Under the pieces are notes generated by a model. That model saw nothing but the letters and a program-made list of their open reading frames with translations. It did not search any database and had not been told where the DNA came from. A program made the position numbers and the translations under genes. Shown piece by piece: positions 19,663 to 27,940 of a DNA stretch of 64,000 bases. Origin of the DNA: Roseiarcus sp963779095 (GTDB lineage Bacteria > Pseudomonadota > Alphaproteobacteria > Rhizobiales > Beijerinckiaceae); NCBI GenBank assembly GCA_963779095.1, contig CAVZWU010000008.1:124001-188000 (forward strand), in the 5' to 3' direction. How positions within the stretch are numbered: the first letter of the stretch is position 1; every line of letters begins with the position of its first letter.

Positions 19663-20220
19663 TTAGTCATATGCCATATGGCGGCGCGTCCGCCGCGCTC
19701 GCCTGGTCCGAGCTTCCAGGCCGTCGGCGGCTCGGGCCACGTCAGTCAGGCGTCGAGGTAAAACCGCGCCTATATGTGGTACATCGGACGCCCGATCATC
19801 AGCGGAGGCGCGCGCGCGCATCTCGGCAAGCGTGCAGCGGTCGAGCACGTTGGCGATGGCGTTGCGCGCATCGATCATGATGAGACGGACCGGGCAGGTT
19901 TTGAGATCGCCGCAATCCTCGCACGGGCGAAACGCGGTGACAGAAGCGCACGGAAGGGGGGCGAGAGGGCCGTCGAGGGCGCGCACGATCGCGCCGACCG
20001 GGATGTCATGGGGCGCGCGGGCGAGAGCGTATCCCCCGCCCTTCCCCTTCTTGGAATAGACGAGGCCGGCGTGCCTGAGTTCGGTCAGGATATGATCCAG
20101 AAACTTTTTCGAAATCGAATTGGTTTCGGCGATGTCCGCGACCTGAGCCAGCTTGTCAGGCGGCAGTCCCGCCAGATGCACCATGGCCTTGAGGCCATAC
20201 TTCCCCTTCTTCGTGAGCAC
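19663..20220 (-). CDS. Rrf2-family transcriptional regulator with Cys cluster
   Basis: A 185-residue Rrf2 protein. The N-terminal winged helix reads KKGKYGLKAMVHLAGLP, SISKKFLDHILTELRHAGLV and SKKGKGGGYALARAP. The effector region has three cysteines (PCASVTAFRPCEDCGDLKTCPV holds C-x9-C-x2-C-x5-C) suited to bind an Fe-S cluster, as in IscR, NsrR and RsrR. Family members sense Fe-S status, NO, iron or redox state. GTG 20220 is the start, preceded by AGGA. The long C-terminal tail after VLDRCTLAEM is unusual. It stands alone, so its target is unknown; the direct repeat just upstream suggests autoregulation. Confidence 0.88.
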   Translation of the reverse strand: MLTKKGKYGLKAMVHLAGLPPDKLAQVADIAETNSISKKFLDHILTELRHAGLVYSKKGKGGGYALARAPHDIPVGAIVRALDGPLAPLPCASVTAFRPCEDCGDLKTCPVRLIMIDARNAIANVLDRCTLAEMRARASADDRASDVPHIGAVLPRRLTDVARAADGLEARTRRARRTRRHMAYD

Positions 20221-20290
20221 GATCTTGTCCTAACCCCCGGGCGCGCCGCCGCTGTATCCGTCGATCCAACGCCAAGGGAGCGTGTTATAT

Positions 20291-20314
20291 TAGTCTACCA
20301 ATATAGTCCACCAA
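20291..20314. promoter_or_regulatory. Direct repeat, candidate Rrf2 operator
   Basis: TAGTCTACCAA and TAGTCCACCAA occur 13 bp apart, about 70-95 bp upstream of the Rrf2-family start and within an AT-rich promoter-like stretch (TTATATTAGTC). Position and repetition suggest an operator, possibly self-recognised. Confidence 0.4.
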
Positions 20315-20437
20315 ATCCCGAGGGCCAGATCAGGACGTCCTCACCGGCCCGGCGGCGGCCGCCGTCACCAAGGTCTAAATGCGACGTTCCGGCGCGAGCC
20401 CGATGTTGGCGCGGACCGGCTCACCGGCGCGCTCTTC

Positions 20438-20542
20438 TCACCTGCGCGGGCGGACCGGGAGAGACTTCAATGCCGCCAACACCACCGCGATAACGACGAA
20501 GAGGGCGACGAGGCCCAGCCATACGAGGTGTACTTCGTCCAT
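20438..20542 (-). CDS. 34-residue single-span membrane protein
   Basis: A very short reading frame starting MDEVHLVWLGLVALFVVIAV, continuing through a Val-Leu-Ala-rich end of the span to KSLPVRPRR. This is a short acidic N-terminus, one hydrophobic span of about 20 residues and a positively charged C-terminal tail. The ribosome binding site GGAGGT is ideal in sequence, 4 nt before the ATG. Layout resembles small accessory subunits of membrane complexes (for example CydX/CcoQ-type), but nothing nearby identifies a partner. Divergent or independent promoter region on the right. Confidence 0.6.
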   Translation of the reverse strand: MDEVHLVWLGLVALFVVIAVVLAALKSLPVRPRR

Positions 20543-20941
20543 TTGGACCTCCAACCGGGTTTTGGTCCTAAGCGAAAAGCGCCGCAGCCGCGACTGCGAT
20601 CGTATCGTTTACGGAAAGACATGTCGAACCCAGCACGTGACGGGCAAATCTTGCCTTCGGGCGAGCTCGCCGGCCCGCCAGGCGGCTTTGGGCCGGAATT
20701 CTGTCGCCGGGATTGACGGTTCAGCGAAGAGCGCGCCCTAATGCTCGACAGCGGGTCATTACGCTCGGCGATCGACTTCGAGGGCGGGTTCGACCCGCTG
20801 AAGGGGCCGCGACCAGACTGGTCATGCCCGGCTCCCCTCGCGGTGGCGGTCACCGCCGCCGCCCCGGCGCTTCGCTTGGCGCGCAGGCGCCACGGACCGG
20901 CCCGGTGGTCGGGGGCTGATGGAGATTAGGGAGCGCGACAG
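20543..20941. other. Intergenic stretch upstream of the Cys-rich secreted protein
   Basis: No convincing gene on either strand. It should hold promoters for the 34-residue protein (leftward) and the secreted protein (rightward), but no clear sites are visible. Confidence 0.4.
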
Positions 20942-22672
20942 ATGAGGCTTGGCGTTCTGATCGGCGTAATCGCGGCGCTCGCCGCGGCTCAAGCAGGCCT
21001 CACTCACAGTTCGCTGGCGCAAACCCCTTCCAAGCCGCCTCCGCCCGGCGCTTGCGGCGGTTGGGCGAGCACGCGCTTTGACGATGGCTGCGCGGGCGCG
21101 CCTCCAGCAAGCGCGTACACCATCCAGCATGCGGACTTTTTCGCCGGCTACGCCCGGCAGAGCGGCCAAGTCTATGCCTCGACCGGCGGCTGCAAGGGGA
21201 AAACCAACTGCCATCCGCCGTGGGCGGTCGCCGGCGTCGACTATCCCGTCGGCGTTTCAACGGTTGGAACAGGGTTTGCAAGTCCCGGAAGCGCGACCGA
21301 CCCGACCAATTCCGCAAGTCCGAATTACGGCAAGGGCAACCCCGCCAAGTGCGCCAAGGGCGGCAGCGCCAACGTGATCATATGCAACGGTAAGACCTCG
21401 CAGGAGGTCGACATCGGCCCGTTTGATTTCTCCTATCAGGGCAACGCAACCGGCCATGGCATGGGCCTCACCATCACCCGCGCCGTGAGCGGGCCTTGCG
21501 TCATTCACGATAGTTATTTCGTCTTTGATCTGAATTCGACGTACCGCAACATCGCGGTTGCCGCCTATGCCTTTCAGGGATGCTCCAGTCTGACGATCAG
21601 GAATTCGGTGTTCAGACTTCGTGACGATACGACCGGCGTGATGGACGCGATGTGGGAGCTTCCTGGTTCACGTAATCTTTATATCTTCGTGGCCGCCGGA
21701 CCAAGAGTAAAACCTGACGACAAGCTTACCCTTGAATATGATGCGTTTATTCATTGCCCCTCGCGCTGCTTCACGACTGGAGCCTTGAACGCCAGTCACA
21801 ATTATTTTGAAGGAGTCAATATGTATGGTCCCGGCGCCTTCGCTGCGCACGGCGACGGCTGGCTGACTGCGTTTTACAACGGACCCTACGCGCCCAGAGG
21901 ACAGACCCCATGTAATTGTTCCGGCATAGACGCGTTGGTCGAGAAGTTCGACACCTGGTTGACGCTCAACACCGGCGCCGGCGCGACCTCGTGCTTGACC
22001 TGCGCAATCGTCAATCTCCCGGCCGGCGCGATGAACGGGACCATAGGGGCTGGAAGCAAGGTCCTGCATGTGACCGCAGTCAAAATGCTCTTTCCGGGGA
22101 CTTTTCCGAGCGTCGGAATGCCCATCAACGGGATACACGCTTTCGATGCCTACCGAATGCAGCCACCCCCGGCTCCCACGCCGGCAATCGCAGGGTGCCC
22201 GAACAACACGTGCGACGGCTCGCCGGGGGATTATGTCCTAAATGTCCCCTGGACCGTGACTTGCAACCGGAACTGCGGCTTTGGGCTTATATTTCAAGCC
22301 TCTGTGGATACAGCCGACTATGAGAACAACGTGTGGGTGGGAAATATCATCAATTCCACTGGCGCTGCCGGCTCTATCTTCTGCAAGGGTCCCGGCTGCC
22401 CTGCGGTCCAGTCCGTTTGGTGGGCTGGTTACGGCGTGTACCAAAATGTGATTGTCAGAAACAATTATGCCGACCTGTGCGGGATAGGGAGCACCTTCAA
22501 GACCGCCACGCACACGACCGGACCGCCGGATTACCGTTGCGTGATTCCAATGAGGGGCGGCGCTCAGGGATTTGGCAGCGCGTCCCCTGAGGCGTCTTTG
22601 GCCGAGGGCGGCAATGTCCTGATGAACAACGGATCCTGTCTCAGCGTCTGGAAGCCGCAACCCTCCTGCTGA
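20942..22672 (+). CDS. Large Cys-rich secreted protein, beta-helix-like
   Basis: A 576-residue exported protein with a Sec signal peptide (MRLGVLIGVIAALAAAQAG...SSLAQ, cleavage after LAQ likely). The mature chain has short strand-turn repeats typical of right-handed beta-helices (DSYFVFDLNSTYRNIAVAAY, SLTIRNSVFRLRDD, LTLEYDAFIHC, ALNASHNYFEG, YENNVWVGNIINST, VIVRNNYADLCG). It is unusually rich in cysteine, including CNCSG, SCLTCAIV and CNRNCGF, so it is probably disulfide-stapled outside the cytoplasm. GGGAG lies about 10 nt before the ATG. No catalytic signature of pectate lyase or polygalacturonase type was recognised. The function is unknown. Confidence 0.78.
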   Translation: MRLGVLIGVIAALAAAQAGLTHSSLAQTPSKPPPPGACGGWASTRFDDGCAGAPPASAYTIQHADFFAGYARQSGQVYASTGGCKGKTNCHPPWAVAGVDYPVGVSTVGTGFASPGSATDPTNSASPNYGKGNPAKCAKGGSANVIICNGKTSQEVDIGPFDFSYQGNATGHGMGLTITRAVSGPCVIHDSYFVFDLNSTYRNIAVAAYAFQGCSSLTIRNSVFRLRDDTTGVMDAMWELPGSRNLYIFVAAGPRVKPDDKLTLEYDAFIHCPSRCFTTGALNASHNYFEGVNMYGPGAFAAHGDGWLTAFYNGPYAPRGQTPCNCSGIDALVEKFDTWLTLNTGAGATSCLTCAIVNLPAGAMNGTIGAGSKVLHVTAVKMLFPGTFPSVGMPINGIHAFDAYRMQPPPAPTPAIAGCPNNTCDGSPGDYVLNVPWTVTCNRNCGFGLIFQASVDTADYENNVWVGNIINSTGAAGSIFCKGPGCPAVQSVWWAGYGVYQNVIVRNNYADLCGIGSTFKTATHTTGPPDYRCVIPMRGGAQGFGSASPEASLAEGGNVLMNNGSCLSVWKPQPSC

Positions 22673-22821
22673 GGCATGGGCCATGGGTCAGGTGAAACCA
22701 GCGGATCGGCCCGCGCGCGCGGGCGGTCGGGCGACTTATACCAAAGGCTCTGCTGGCTGACTCATTGGGGATTCCCGAATCGGGGCGATGCTGATTTAAG
22801 ACGGCATGGAGGATTTGCGCC

Positions 22822-23277
22822 ATGCCAACAGCGGTCAGATAGCGAGAGGATTATTCGGCGAAGGAGCTTCGGGCGTTGGCCCGGCGGTCGAAGGACGTCA
22901 GCCAGAGCCGTCGTCCTCTGTCGCTGGCTGCGGTCAGGGATGGAATGGATCGGGGATCGGCGGCGAAGATCGGCGGCATGGATCGCCAGACCTTGCGCGA
23001 CTGGGTCCATCGCTTCAACGGCTCGGGTCCGCAGGGCCTGATCGACAACTGGACGGAGGGTCCCAAGCCTCGCCTGTCGGCGGAGCAACTGGCTCAGTTC
23101 GCGCAGATCGTCGAGGCTGGCCCGGACCGTGAGAAGGACGGGGTCGTGCGCTGGCGCCGGATCGATCTCAACGCGTCATCGCCGAGCGGTTCGGCGTCGA
23201 CTTTCATCCCCGCTATGTCGGAAAGCTACTGCAGAAACTCGGCTTCTCGCACATGAGCGCACGGCCGCGTCACCCGG
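22822..23277 (+). pseudogene. IS630-family transposase remnant, N-terminal part
   Basis: Reads MPTAVR-stop-REDYSAKELRALARRSKDVSQSRR, then SLAAVRDGMDRGSAAKIGGM and TLRDWVHRFNGSGPQGLIDN, then VGKLLQKLGFSHMSARPRHP in another frame. This is the HTH/linker half of an IS630-type transposase. Codon 7 is a TAG stop, a frameshift lies near 23175, and the DDE catalytic half is missing because the sequence switches at about 23278 into a different transposase fragment on the other strand. A dead remnant. Confidence 0.8.
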
Positions 23278-23446
23278 CGCAGGACGGACGGATCAATTCG
23301 CCGCCGGCGTGGTAAAGCTCCTTGAAGCGGTAAAAGCTGTCGCGACTGTAGCCCATCATCTTGCAGGCCTGGCTGACGTTGCCGAGCTGCTTGGCCAGCT
23401 CCAGCAGCCGCACCTTGGCGCGAATGATCTTCTGTTCCTTGGTCAT
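23278..23446 (-). pseudogene. IS481-family transposase remnant, N-terminal HTH
   Basis: Starts MTKEQKIIRAKVRLLELAKQ and continues GNVSQACKMMGYSRDSFYRFKELYHAGGE, which is the N-terminal helix-turn-helix of IS481-type transposases. It ends abruptly at the junction with the IS630 remnant, so only about 55 of more than 300 residues remain. Confidence 0.78.
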
Positions 23447-23607
23447 CGTCGGTGTCCTCTCAAAACGCCGAGGCCGGGCGCCGCGAACCCCGACCACTCC
23501 GCGCCCGGCCTCGGCTTCCGCCTCGGCTATGACACCGAATGTCAGATTAAGTCTTAACGACTGCACCTGCAGCGTATGGAACGCCCGCTCGGAGCGGCCC
23601 CGAGCAA

Positions 23608-23645
23608 AGGGCGTCCGGGAGGACGCCCGTCTCTCGATGGGCTAT
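23608..23645. repeat. Second copy of the hairpin repeat seen at 9376
   Basis: GGGCGTCC...GGACGCCCGTCT followed by CTCGATGGGCTAT matches the hairpin inside the repeat at 9376-9410 (GGGCGTCGAAAGACGCCC, then GTCTTTCGACGGGCTAT). The stem is preserved by paired changes, which suggests that the folded form matters. Confidence 0.6.
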
Positions 23646-24240
23646 GGGGCGAATAGGCTCCGATATGCTCGACGCCCAATTGCGCGAGCGCCCGCCCGAC
23701 CTGGGTCGGATGACCCCGATCGATCTCGCCGCCAGCTTTTGGGGTGTGAAAGTAATGCGCCCCCGCGATCGGTGTAGAGGCTCATCGGCAGGCCGTGCTG
23801 CGAGAAAACCTCGTTTAAGCCCCGGAAGGTCGAGGCCGTGCCTTCCTCCTCGACCAGAAAGGCCGAATAGATCGCGCCCGTCGCATCATCCATCGTGACG
23901 ATCAGGTCGAGCGGCGGTTCGCCCTCGAGCCATTCGTGCCGCGAGCCGTCCCCCGCCTTCGCGGGGGCAGGCTCTGGTGCAGCATCATGCCCGGCAACGG
24001 TCGCCGCTCGCGCTTGCGCCGATGGGCGCCCTTGCGCGGCGCCTTGGCCACGACGCCCGCCCACTGAAGATGCAGCTTGGTCCAGGTGTAGCCCCAGCCA
24101 AAGCCGTGATCCTTGATGAGATGCTCGTGGAAATGCTTGACCAGCCTCGCCGGCCTCCTCATAGCGCCGCGTCCAGCGCCGGAATGTCCGCTCGCTCACG
24201 CCTAGCAACTCCGCCGCCTTAGAAACCGATCCAAGGCCCG
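23646..24240 (-). pseudogene. ISNCY-type transposase remnant
   Basis: Pieces in two frames match one transposase: SKAAELLGVSERTFRRWTRR, FHEHLIKDHGFGWGYTWTKL, VAKAPRKGAHRRKRERRPLP, then GSRHEWLEGEPPLDLIVTMD, ATGAIYSAFLVEEEGTASTF and QHGLPMSLYTDRGG. The DDATGA and YTDRG blocks hold catalytic acidic residues. The gene is broken by at least one frameshift near 24160, a 23-bp hairpin insertion at about 23945-23967, a shift near 23745, and truncation at both ends. A repeat element abuts its 5' end at 24241. Confidence 0.78.
23950..23967. repeat. GC hairpin (CCCCCGC-CTTC-GCGGGGG) inserted in the transposase remnant
   Basis: A perfect 7-bp stem with a CTTC loop, of the dispersed CCCCCGCnTTCGCGGGGG type common in alphaproteobacteria. 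With flanking bases it forms a 23-nt insertion between the Leu-His-Gln and Asp-Gly-Ser codons of the ISNCY-type transposase, shifting its frame. Confidence 0.7.
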
Positions 24241-24382
24241 TCATAGCCAAGCTTGACTCGGCTATCCGCATATCGCCAGCTGCTATTTGCGTGCATCTCT
24301 CACAATTTATCATATTATCAATATCTTAGTTGCGTGAGTTAGTGTTCTCTCATGGATGGCCGGAACAAACCCGGCCATGGCG
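24241..24382 (-). repeat. MITE-like element, copy 1 (about 140 bp)
   Basis: Read on the minus strand it begins with a hairpin end (CATGGCCGGGTTTGTTCCGG then CCATCCAT), continues with an AT-rich core (TAAGATATTGATAATATGAT, AAATTGTGAGAG, GCAAATAGCAGCTGGCGAT) and ends with an imperfect inverted copy of the first end (GCGGATAGCCGAGTCAAGC). A second copy in the opposite orientation is at 40720-40860. The element abuts the 5' side of the ISNCY transposase remnant. Confidence 0.75.
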
Positions 24383-24656
24383 AAAAACCGAAAGATAGGC
24401 GCCGCAAAGATCAACTAACAGGTATCGCTATAAGCGCCGATTTGTGGCGGGAACGGAGCACGTTCCGGGGGCGGGCATGAGAAGGGGGCGAGAGACATGC
24501 CCGCGATACTGACTCCGCTTGGCCTCACCGGCGACGCCTGCGGAGGCGCTGCAGGGACGGCGGTTGGATTGTCGACCTAGACTGAAACCACGAATTTGAC
24601 ATGATATAATTAGTGTGGTGCAAGTAAATACGCTTTCGGTGTTCGGGGAGATTGTG

Positions 24657-24869
24657 GTGAGGACATTAGCGCTTGCGTTGTGCCTGTGTGTCATGGCTGC
24701 GGAAGCAAATGCCGGCGCGAACTGCGCTCACTCGCAGAGTTGGCAATGCGATGTCGGCGATCTCCTTGGCGCGCCGGCTCCTGTCCTCGGATCCGGTGTT
24801 CCGGTCGTGCTGGCTATTGGCGGCGTGCTGCTCGCCACAAGGTTCCTTGCGCGTCGGCGGCGACCCTGA
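24657..24869 (+). CDS. Small exported protein with C-terminal span and Arg tail
   Basis: About 70 residues: a signal peptide (VRTLALALCLCVMAAEANAG), a short mature part (ANCAHSQSWQCDVGDLLGAP) with two cysteines, then a hydrophobic span (VPVVLAIGGVLLATRFLA) and a terminal RRRRP. The layout of signal, short ectodomain, hydrophobic helix and Arg cluster resembles C-terminal sorting tails, but no PEP motif is present. GTG 24657 or 24654 is favoured as start because GGGGAG lies just upstream; an in-frame GTG at 24615 would spoil the signal peptide. Function unknown. Confidence 0.6.
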   Translation: MRTLALALCLCVMAAEANAGANCAHSQSWQCDVGDLLGAPAPVLGSGVPVVLAIGGVLLATRFLARRRRP

Positions 24870-25182
24870 TTTCAGTTGAGGTTGGCCGTTTTCGCCGAGC
24901 CATGTTGCGCCGTCTGACAGACCGGGTCGCGAGGCGGGCCGGCGCGCCATCGCCGTATCGCTGGCCTCCTCGGGCTGCCTGTTGGTATTAATACCTATAT
25001 CTTTTGCTTTCTGCGCTTAGTAGACACTGAGGATTGAGCCCCAGCGCAGATCGATATTATTTTGAGGCTCAAGCTTTTAAGTATAGCCCGACGCAATAAC
25101 GACTGCTCGAAGTCCAGCAGCGTACGGCTTCGCCATCGCGAAAACGATAACTGGCGAAATCCCTAATGGAATGGAGGGAACA
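24870..25182. other. Intergenic stretch, nothing identified
   Basis: Contains an AT-rich patch near 24985-25080, likely promoter DNA for the SnoaL-like gene, but no defined motif. Confidence 0.4.
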
Positions 25183-25629
25183 ATGCGTTACGGAAGCCAA
25201 ATTTCCACTATGTGCTTGATCGGCGCCGGCCTCGTATTTTGCGGGCCCGCGGCCGCCGCGGACGATGCGACGAGTATCTGCAATGCCGCGATCAACACTT
25301 ACGGGGCCGCCGCCGCCAGCGGCGATCCCGAAAAAATGGCGGCGGTCTTCGCTGCCGACGGCGAGCTTGTCTCACCCTGGGGGGTCTCCCGGGGACATGA
25401 CGAGTTGGTCAAGACCTACGCCTCATTCATGAAACCCGGCGACAAGGACGCCGACACACTGACCAGCTCGCACGTAATCGGCGATGTGGCGCTGTTCGCC
25501 GGCGGCTATACTTTCACGCCGGCCTCGGGCGAATCGGCCTCGAACGGCTTCTGGACGAAAGTTGTCGGCAGGGCGGGCGGCGACTGGAAAATTCTGAATT
25601 TGACTTACACCATTGCGGCGCCCCAATAG
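25183..25629 (+). CDS. Exported SnoaL/NTF2-like protein
   Basis: A 148-residue periplasmic protein with a signal peptide (MRYGSQISTMCLIGAGLVFC...PAAAADD, cleavage after AAA). The mature domain begins ICNAAINTYGAAAASGDPEKMAAVFAADGELVSPWG, the classic opening of the SnoaL/NTF2 fold (DUF4440-like), and ends VVGRAGGDWKILNLTYTIA. The ATG at 25183 follows GGAGGGAAC; an in-frame ATG 12 nt upstream actually overlaps that ribosome binding site. Members bind small molecules or act as isomerases; no catalytic residue can be assigned. Confidence 0.82.
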   Translation: MRYGSQISTMCLIGAGLVFCGPAAAADDATSICNAAINTYGAAAASGDPEKMAAVFAADGELVSPWGVSRGHDELVKTYASFMKPGDKDADTLTSSHVIGDVALFAGGYTFTPASGESASNGFWTKVVGRAGGDWKILNLTYTIAAPQ

Positions 25630-25710
25630 ATCCGCCTTGGGTCGCCGTCCCGCGAGCCGCGCGAGCAGCAGTGGAGCCGGGCGGTCGTCCGGCTCCCTAT
25701 CCTGACAAAC

Positions 25711-27765
25711 TCACGCGAATCGGATCGCGGTCGGATTGGCTGCGATCGTCGCGGCGCTCACCCCGGCAAGCGTGAGGCTGTCGCCGTACGAGTCGGCGAT
25801 CGTCAGGCCGGACGAGCCGCTCGACGCGTGCGCCAACAAGGCCGTGAGGTCCTGAGCCTGCGACATGCCGGCGGTCAGATAGGAGAACGACGAGGTCGCG
25901 AGCTCAATCGTATCCGCGCTTGCGCCCGAAGCCGCGAAGCCTTTGATCGTTTCAGCGCCGAAGCCCCCGGCGAAGATGAAATGTTCGGACCCGCTGGTCG
26001 TCGCGTCGATGGTCTCGACCGGATGGTAGCTCAGCAAATCCTGGCCCGTCCCTGTCTGTAGGAGTCCGACGGCGGCGCCTCTCGAGACTGTCTGGTTGGG
26101 ATCGTACAGAAGCAGCTCGTCCGCGGTCGAACTGAGGTTCAGCTCATTCGCCGCAAGGTTGCCGTAGCCGGGGCCCGAGAACGACTCGAACGACGTATAG
26201 GCCCTCCCTACGATGTTCGAATGCAGGTATTCTAAAGACGCGCCGGAGGTCTGGACCTTGCTGTAGGTTTCGAGCGCCCCGGCCGCCAGATCGGCCGAGG
26301 ACTGAGCCGCGGTGAGCGCAAAATTGGCGGCGGTCAGCGGAAGCAGTCCCATGAGCATGATCGTGAGATCGGCCGACGTGTCGCCCGCGAGCGCCACCTG
26401 GACGGTGGTGACGTTCTTCGTCGTGTCGAGCTGATAGCGCACCTGCGCCCCGGCGCCGGTGAACGCAGCCGTGCCGATGAAGGTGAAGTTCTGGACGCCG
26501 GCCGTGGTGAGGTTGGCGTCAATGTGGCTGAGATCGATCACGTCCTTGGCCGGGTTGAAACCCGACACCGTGTCGCCGCGATCGCTCATGGCGAGCTCGG
26601 TGACGATGTTGACGCCCTGGCCGCCATAAAGGTGTTGTGTGCCGGCGCCGCCGACGAAGTTCGTTTCGCCCGCGCCGGCCTGCAGGTCCTCGCCCACAAT
26701 GCCGTTGCCGAAGATCGTCGTCGGCTTCGACCCGCTGGCGATGGTCCAAACGCTGCCGGCCATCGCAGAGATCACCCCTGCCGTCGGAACGCCGGCGGCC
26801 TTGTAGGCCGCCTGGGCCAGGAGCGAGGGCGTCGGATTGGTGAAGTCGACGATCGTGTTCCCAGTCTCGCTGACCCCGGGCGTGGTGGGATAAAAAGCGC
26901 CGTAGGTTTCGAACCCGATGTAATTGCCGGTGATCGACACATTGCTGACTGTGTACTTGGTCGTCGCGCTTCCGGCTTCGACGGTGTACGCGCCGCCGAG
27001 CAGGAAATTGCCGGAGACGGTCACGTTGCTGAGATTGCCCAGTTCGTTGGTGAGGCGAAGGTCGCTGTTGGCGTTGGCGGGCGAGTCGGCGTTCGGCGTT
27101 CCGTCGATGAAATTGTCGGTGATGGTGGTCGGCCCGGTCGAACCTGTCAGCCAGATCGCATCGGCATGCGCCCCCGGCGAGTATCCCGCGCCGGAGAAAT
27201 AATTGCCGGTGACGACGCCCGAGTGTATGTCGATCGCGTCCGTCGGCGAATTGACGAAGCTGTTGTCCTCGATCGTCATGGAGCCCAGAACAGAGCCGAT
27301 CCAGACATTGTTCTCAGTCGGCGATTTGGAGCCGGTGAAGGTGCTGTTTTCCACCGTAAGCCCGCTGTAAGCGCCAGTCTGCTCGACGGCGTAATAGCCA
27401 GTCGTTCCGGCGAAGGTGCAATCCTTGATCGTCACATTGTTGGCGCCGACCAGCACCGTCGCCGTGCCGAAATTGATGCCGCTCAGCACCGCGCCGGCCT
27501 GAGTGACATAGACGGCGTTCCTGGAGGGCACGTAATAGTACGGCGCCTTGGAATTCTGGGTGATCTTGGTGACGTCGATGAGCGAAGACGCGGCGACGGG
27601 ATTGCCGGTCTTCGTGTCGATGCCCGGCAATACAGCGCCGGGATCGATGTTGCGGATCATTTGGATTTCGGCGGCGGTGTACATGCTGTCGTGCCTCGGT
27701 CGCAAGCGGGGGAAATCCGCTGGATCCAAGCAATTAGCTTCGCGCCATTGTGAGGCGTTAAACAC
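25711..27765 (-). CDS. Type-I-secretion-like surface protein with right-handed beta-helix
   Basis: About 684 residues, acidic, without Cys in the main body and without a Sec signal. The N-terminal half is a parallel beta-helix with repeating N-x-T/S-I/V-x-x-N turns (NVTIKDCTFAGTTGYYAVEQ, LTVENSTFTG, MTIEDNSFVNSPTDAIDIH, VSITGNYIGFETYG). The second half has serralysin-C-like elements (LYGGQGVNIVTELAMSDRGD, TVSGFNPAKDVIDLSHIDA, VQVALAGDTSADLTIMLMG) and a C-terminal DSLTLAGV/AIRFA end as in type I substrates. GTG 27765 or ATG 27684 could be the start. No type I exporter is encoded nearby. Possible roles are adhesion or polysaccharide modification. Confidence 0.8.
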   Translation of the reverse strand: MFNASQWREANCLDPADFPRLRPRHDSMYTAAEIQMIRNIDPGAVLPGIDTKTGNPVAASSLIDVTKITQNSKAPYYYVPSRNAVYVTQAGAVLSGINFGTATVLVGANNVTIKDCTFAGTTGYYAVEQTGAYSGLTVENSTFTGSKSPTENNVWIGSVLGSMTIEDNSFVNSPTDAIDIHSGVVTGNYFSGAGYSPGAHADAIWLTGSTGPTTITDNFIDGTPNADSPANANSDLRLTNELGNLSNVTVSGNFLLGGAYTVEAGSATTKYTVSNVSITGNYIGFETYGAFYPTTPGVSETGNTIVDFTNPTPSLLAQAAYKAAGVPTAGVISAMAGSVWTIASGSKPTTIFGNGIVGEDLQAGAGETNFVGGAGTQHLYGGQGVNIVTELAMSDRGDTVSGFNPAKDVIDLSHIDANLTTAGVQNFTFIGTAAFTGAGAQVRYQLDTTKNVTTVQVALAGDTSADLTIMLMGLLPLTAANFALTAAQSSADLAAGALETYSKVQTSGASLEYLHSNIVGRAYTSFESFSGPGYGNLAANELNLSSTADELLLYDPNQTVSRGAAVGLLQTGTGQDLLSYHPVETIDATTSGSEHFIFAGGFGAETIKGFAASGASADTIELATSSFSYLTAGMSQAQDLTALLAHASSGSSGLTIADSYGDSLTLAGVSAATIAANPTAIRFA

Positions 27766-27940
27766 GACTGCTAAATTGCGAGTCTGCGGCCGCCTTTGCC
27801 CTCAGCCAGGCCTCATCGTCAGGAACGCGCTTCGAACAAAGGCTTTTTTTTCGAAGTTTTTTCGCTCGAATCCGATTGTCCGCGTCAAGGCGAGCGCAAA
27901 GTCAGGCGCCAGAGCGCGGCGGAGGTGTGGCGAGGCAGGG

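Noticed and set aside
24428..24694. Minus-strand open frame overlapping the small exported protein gene
   Set aside because: Composition is not protein-like and there is no ribosome binding site; the plus-strand frame has both a signal peptide and GGGGAG.
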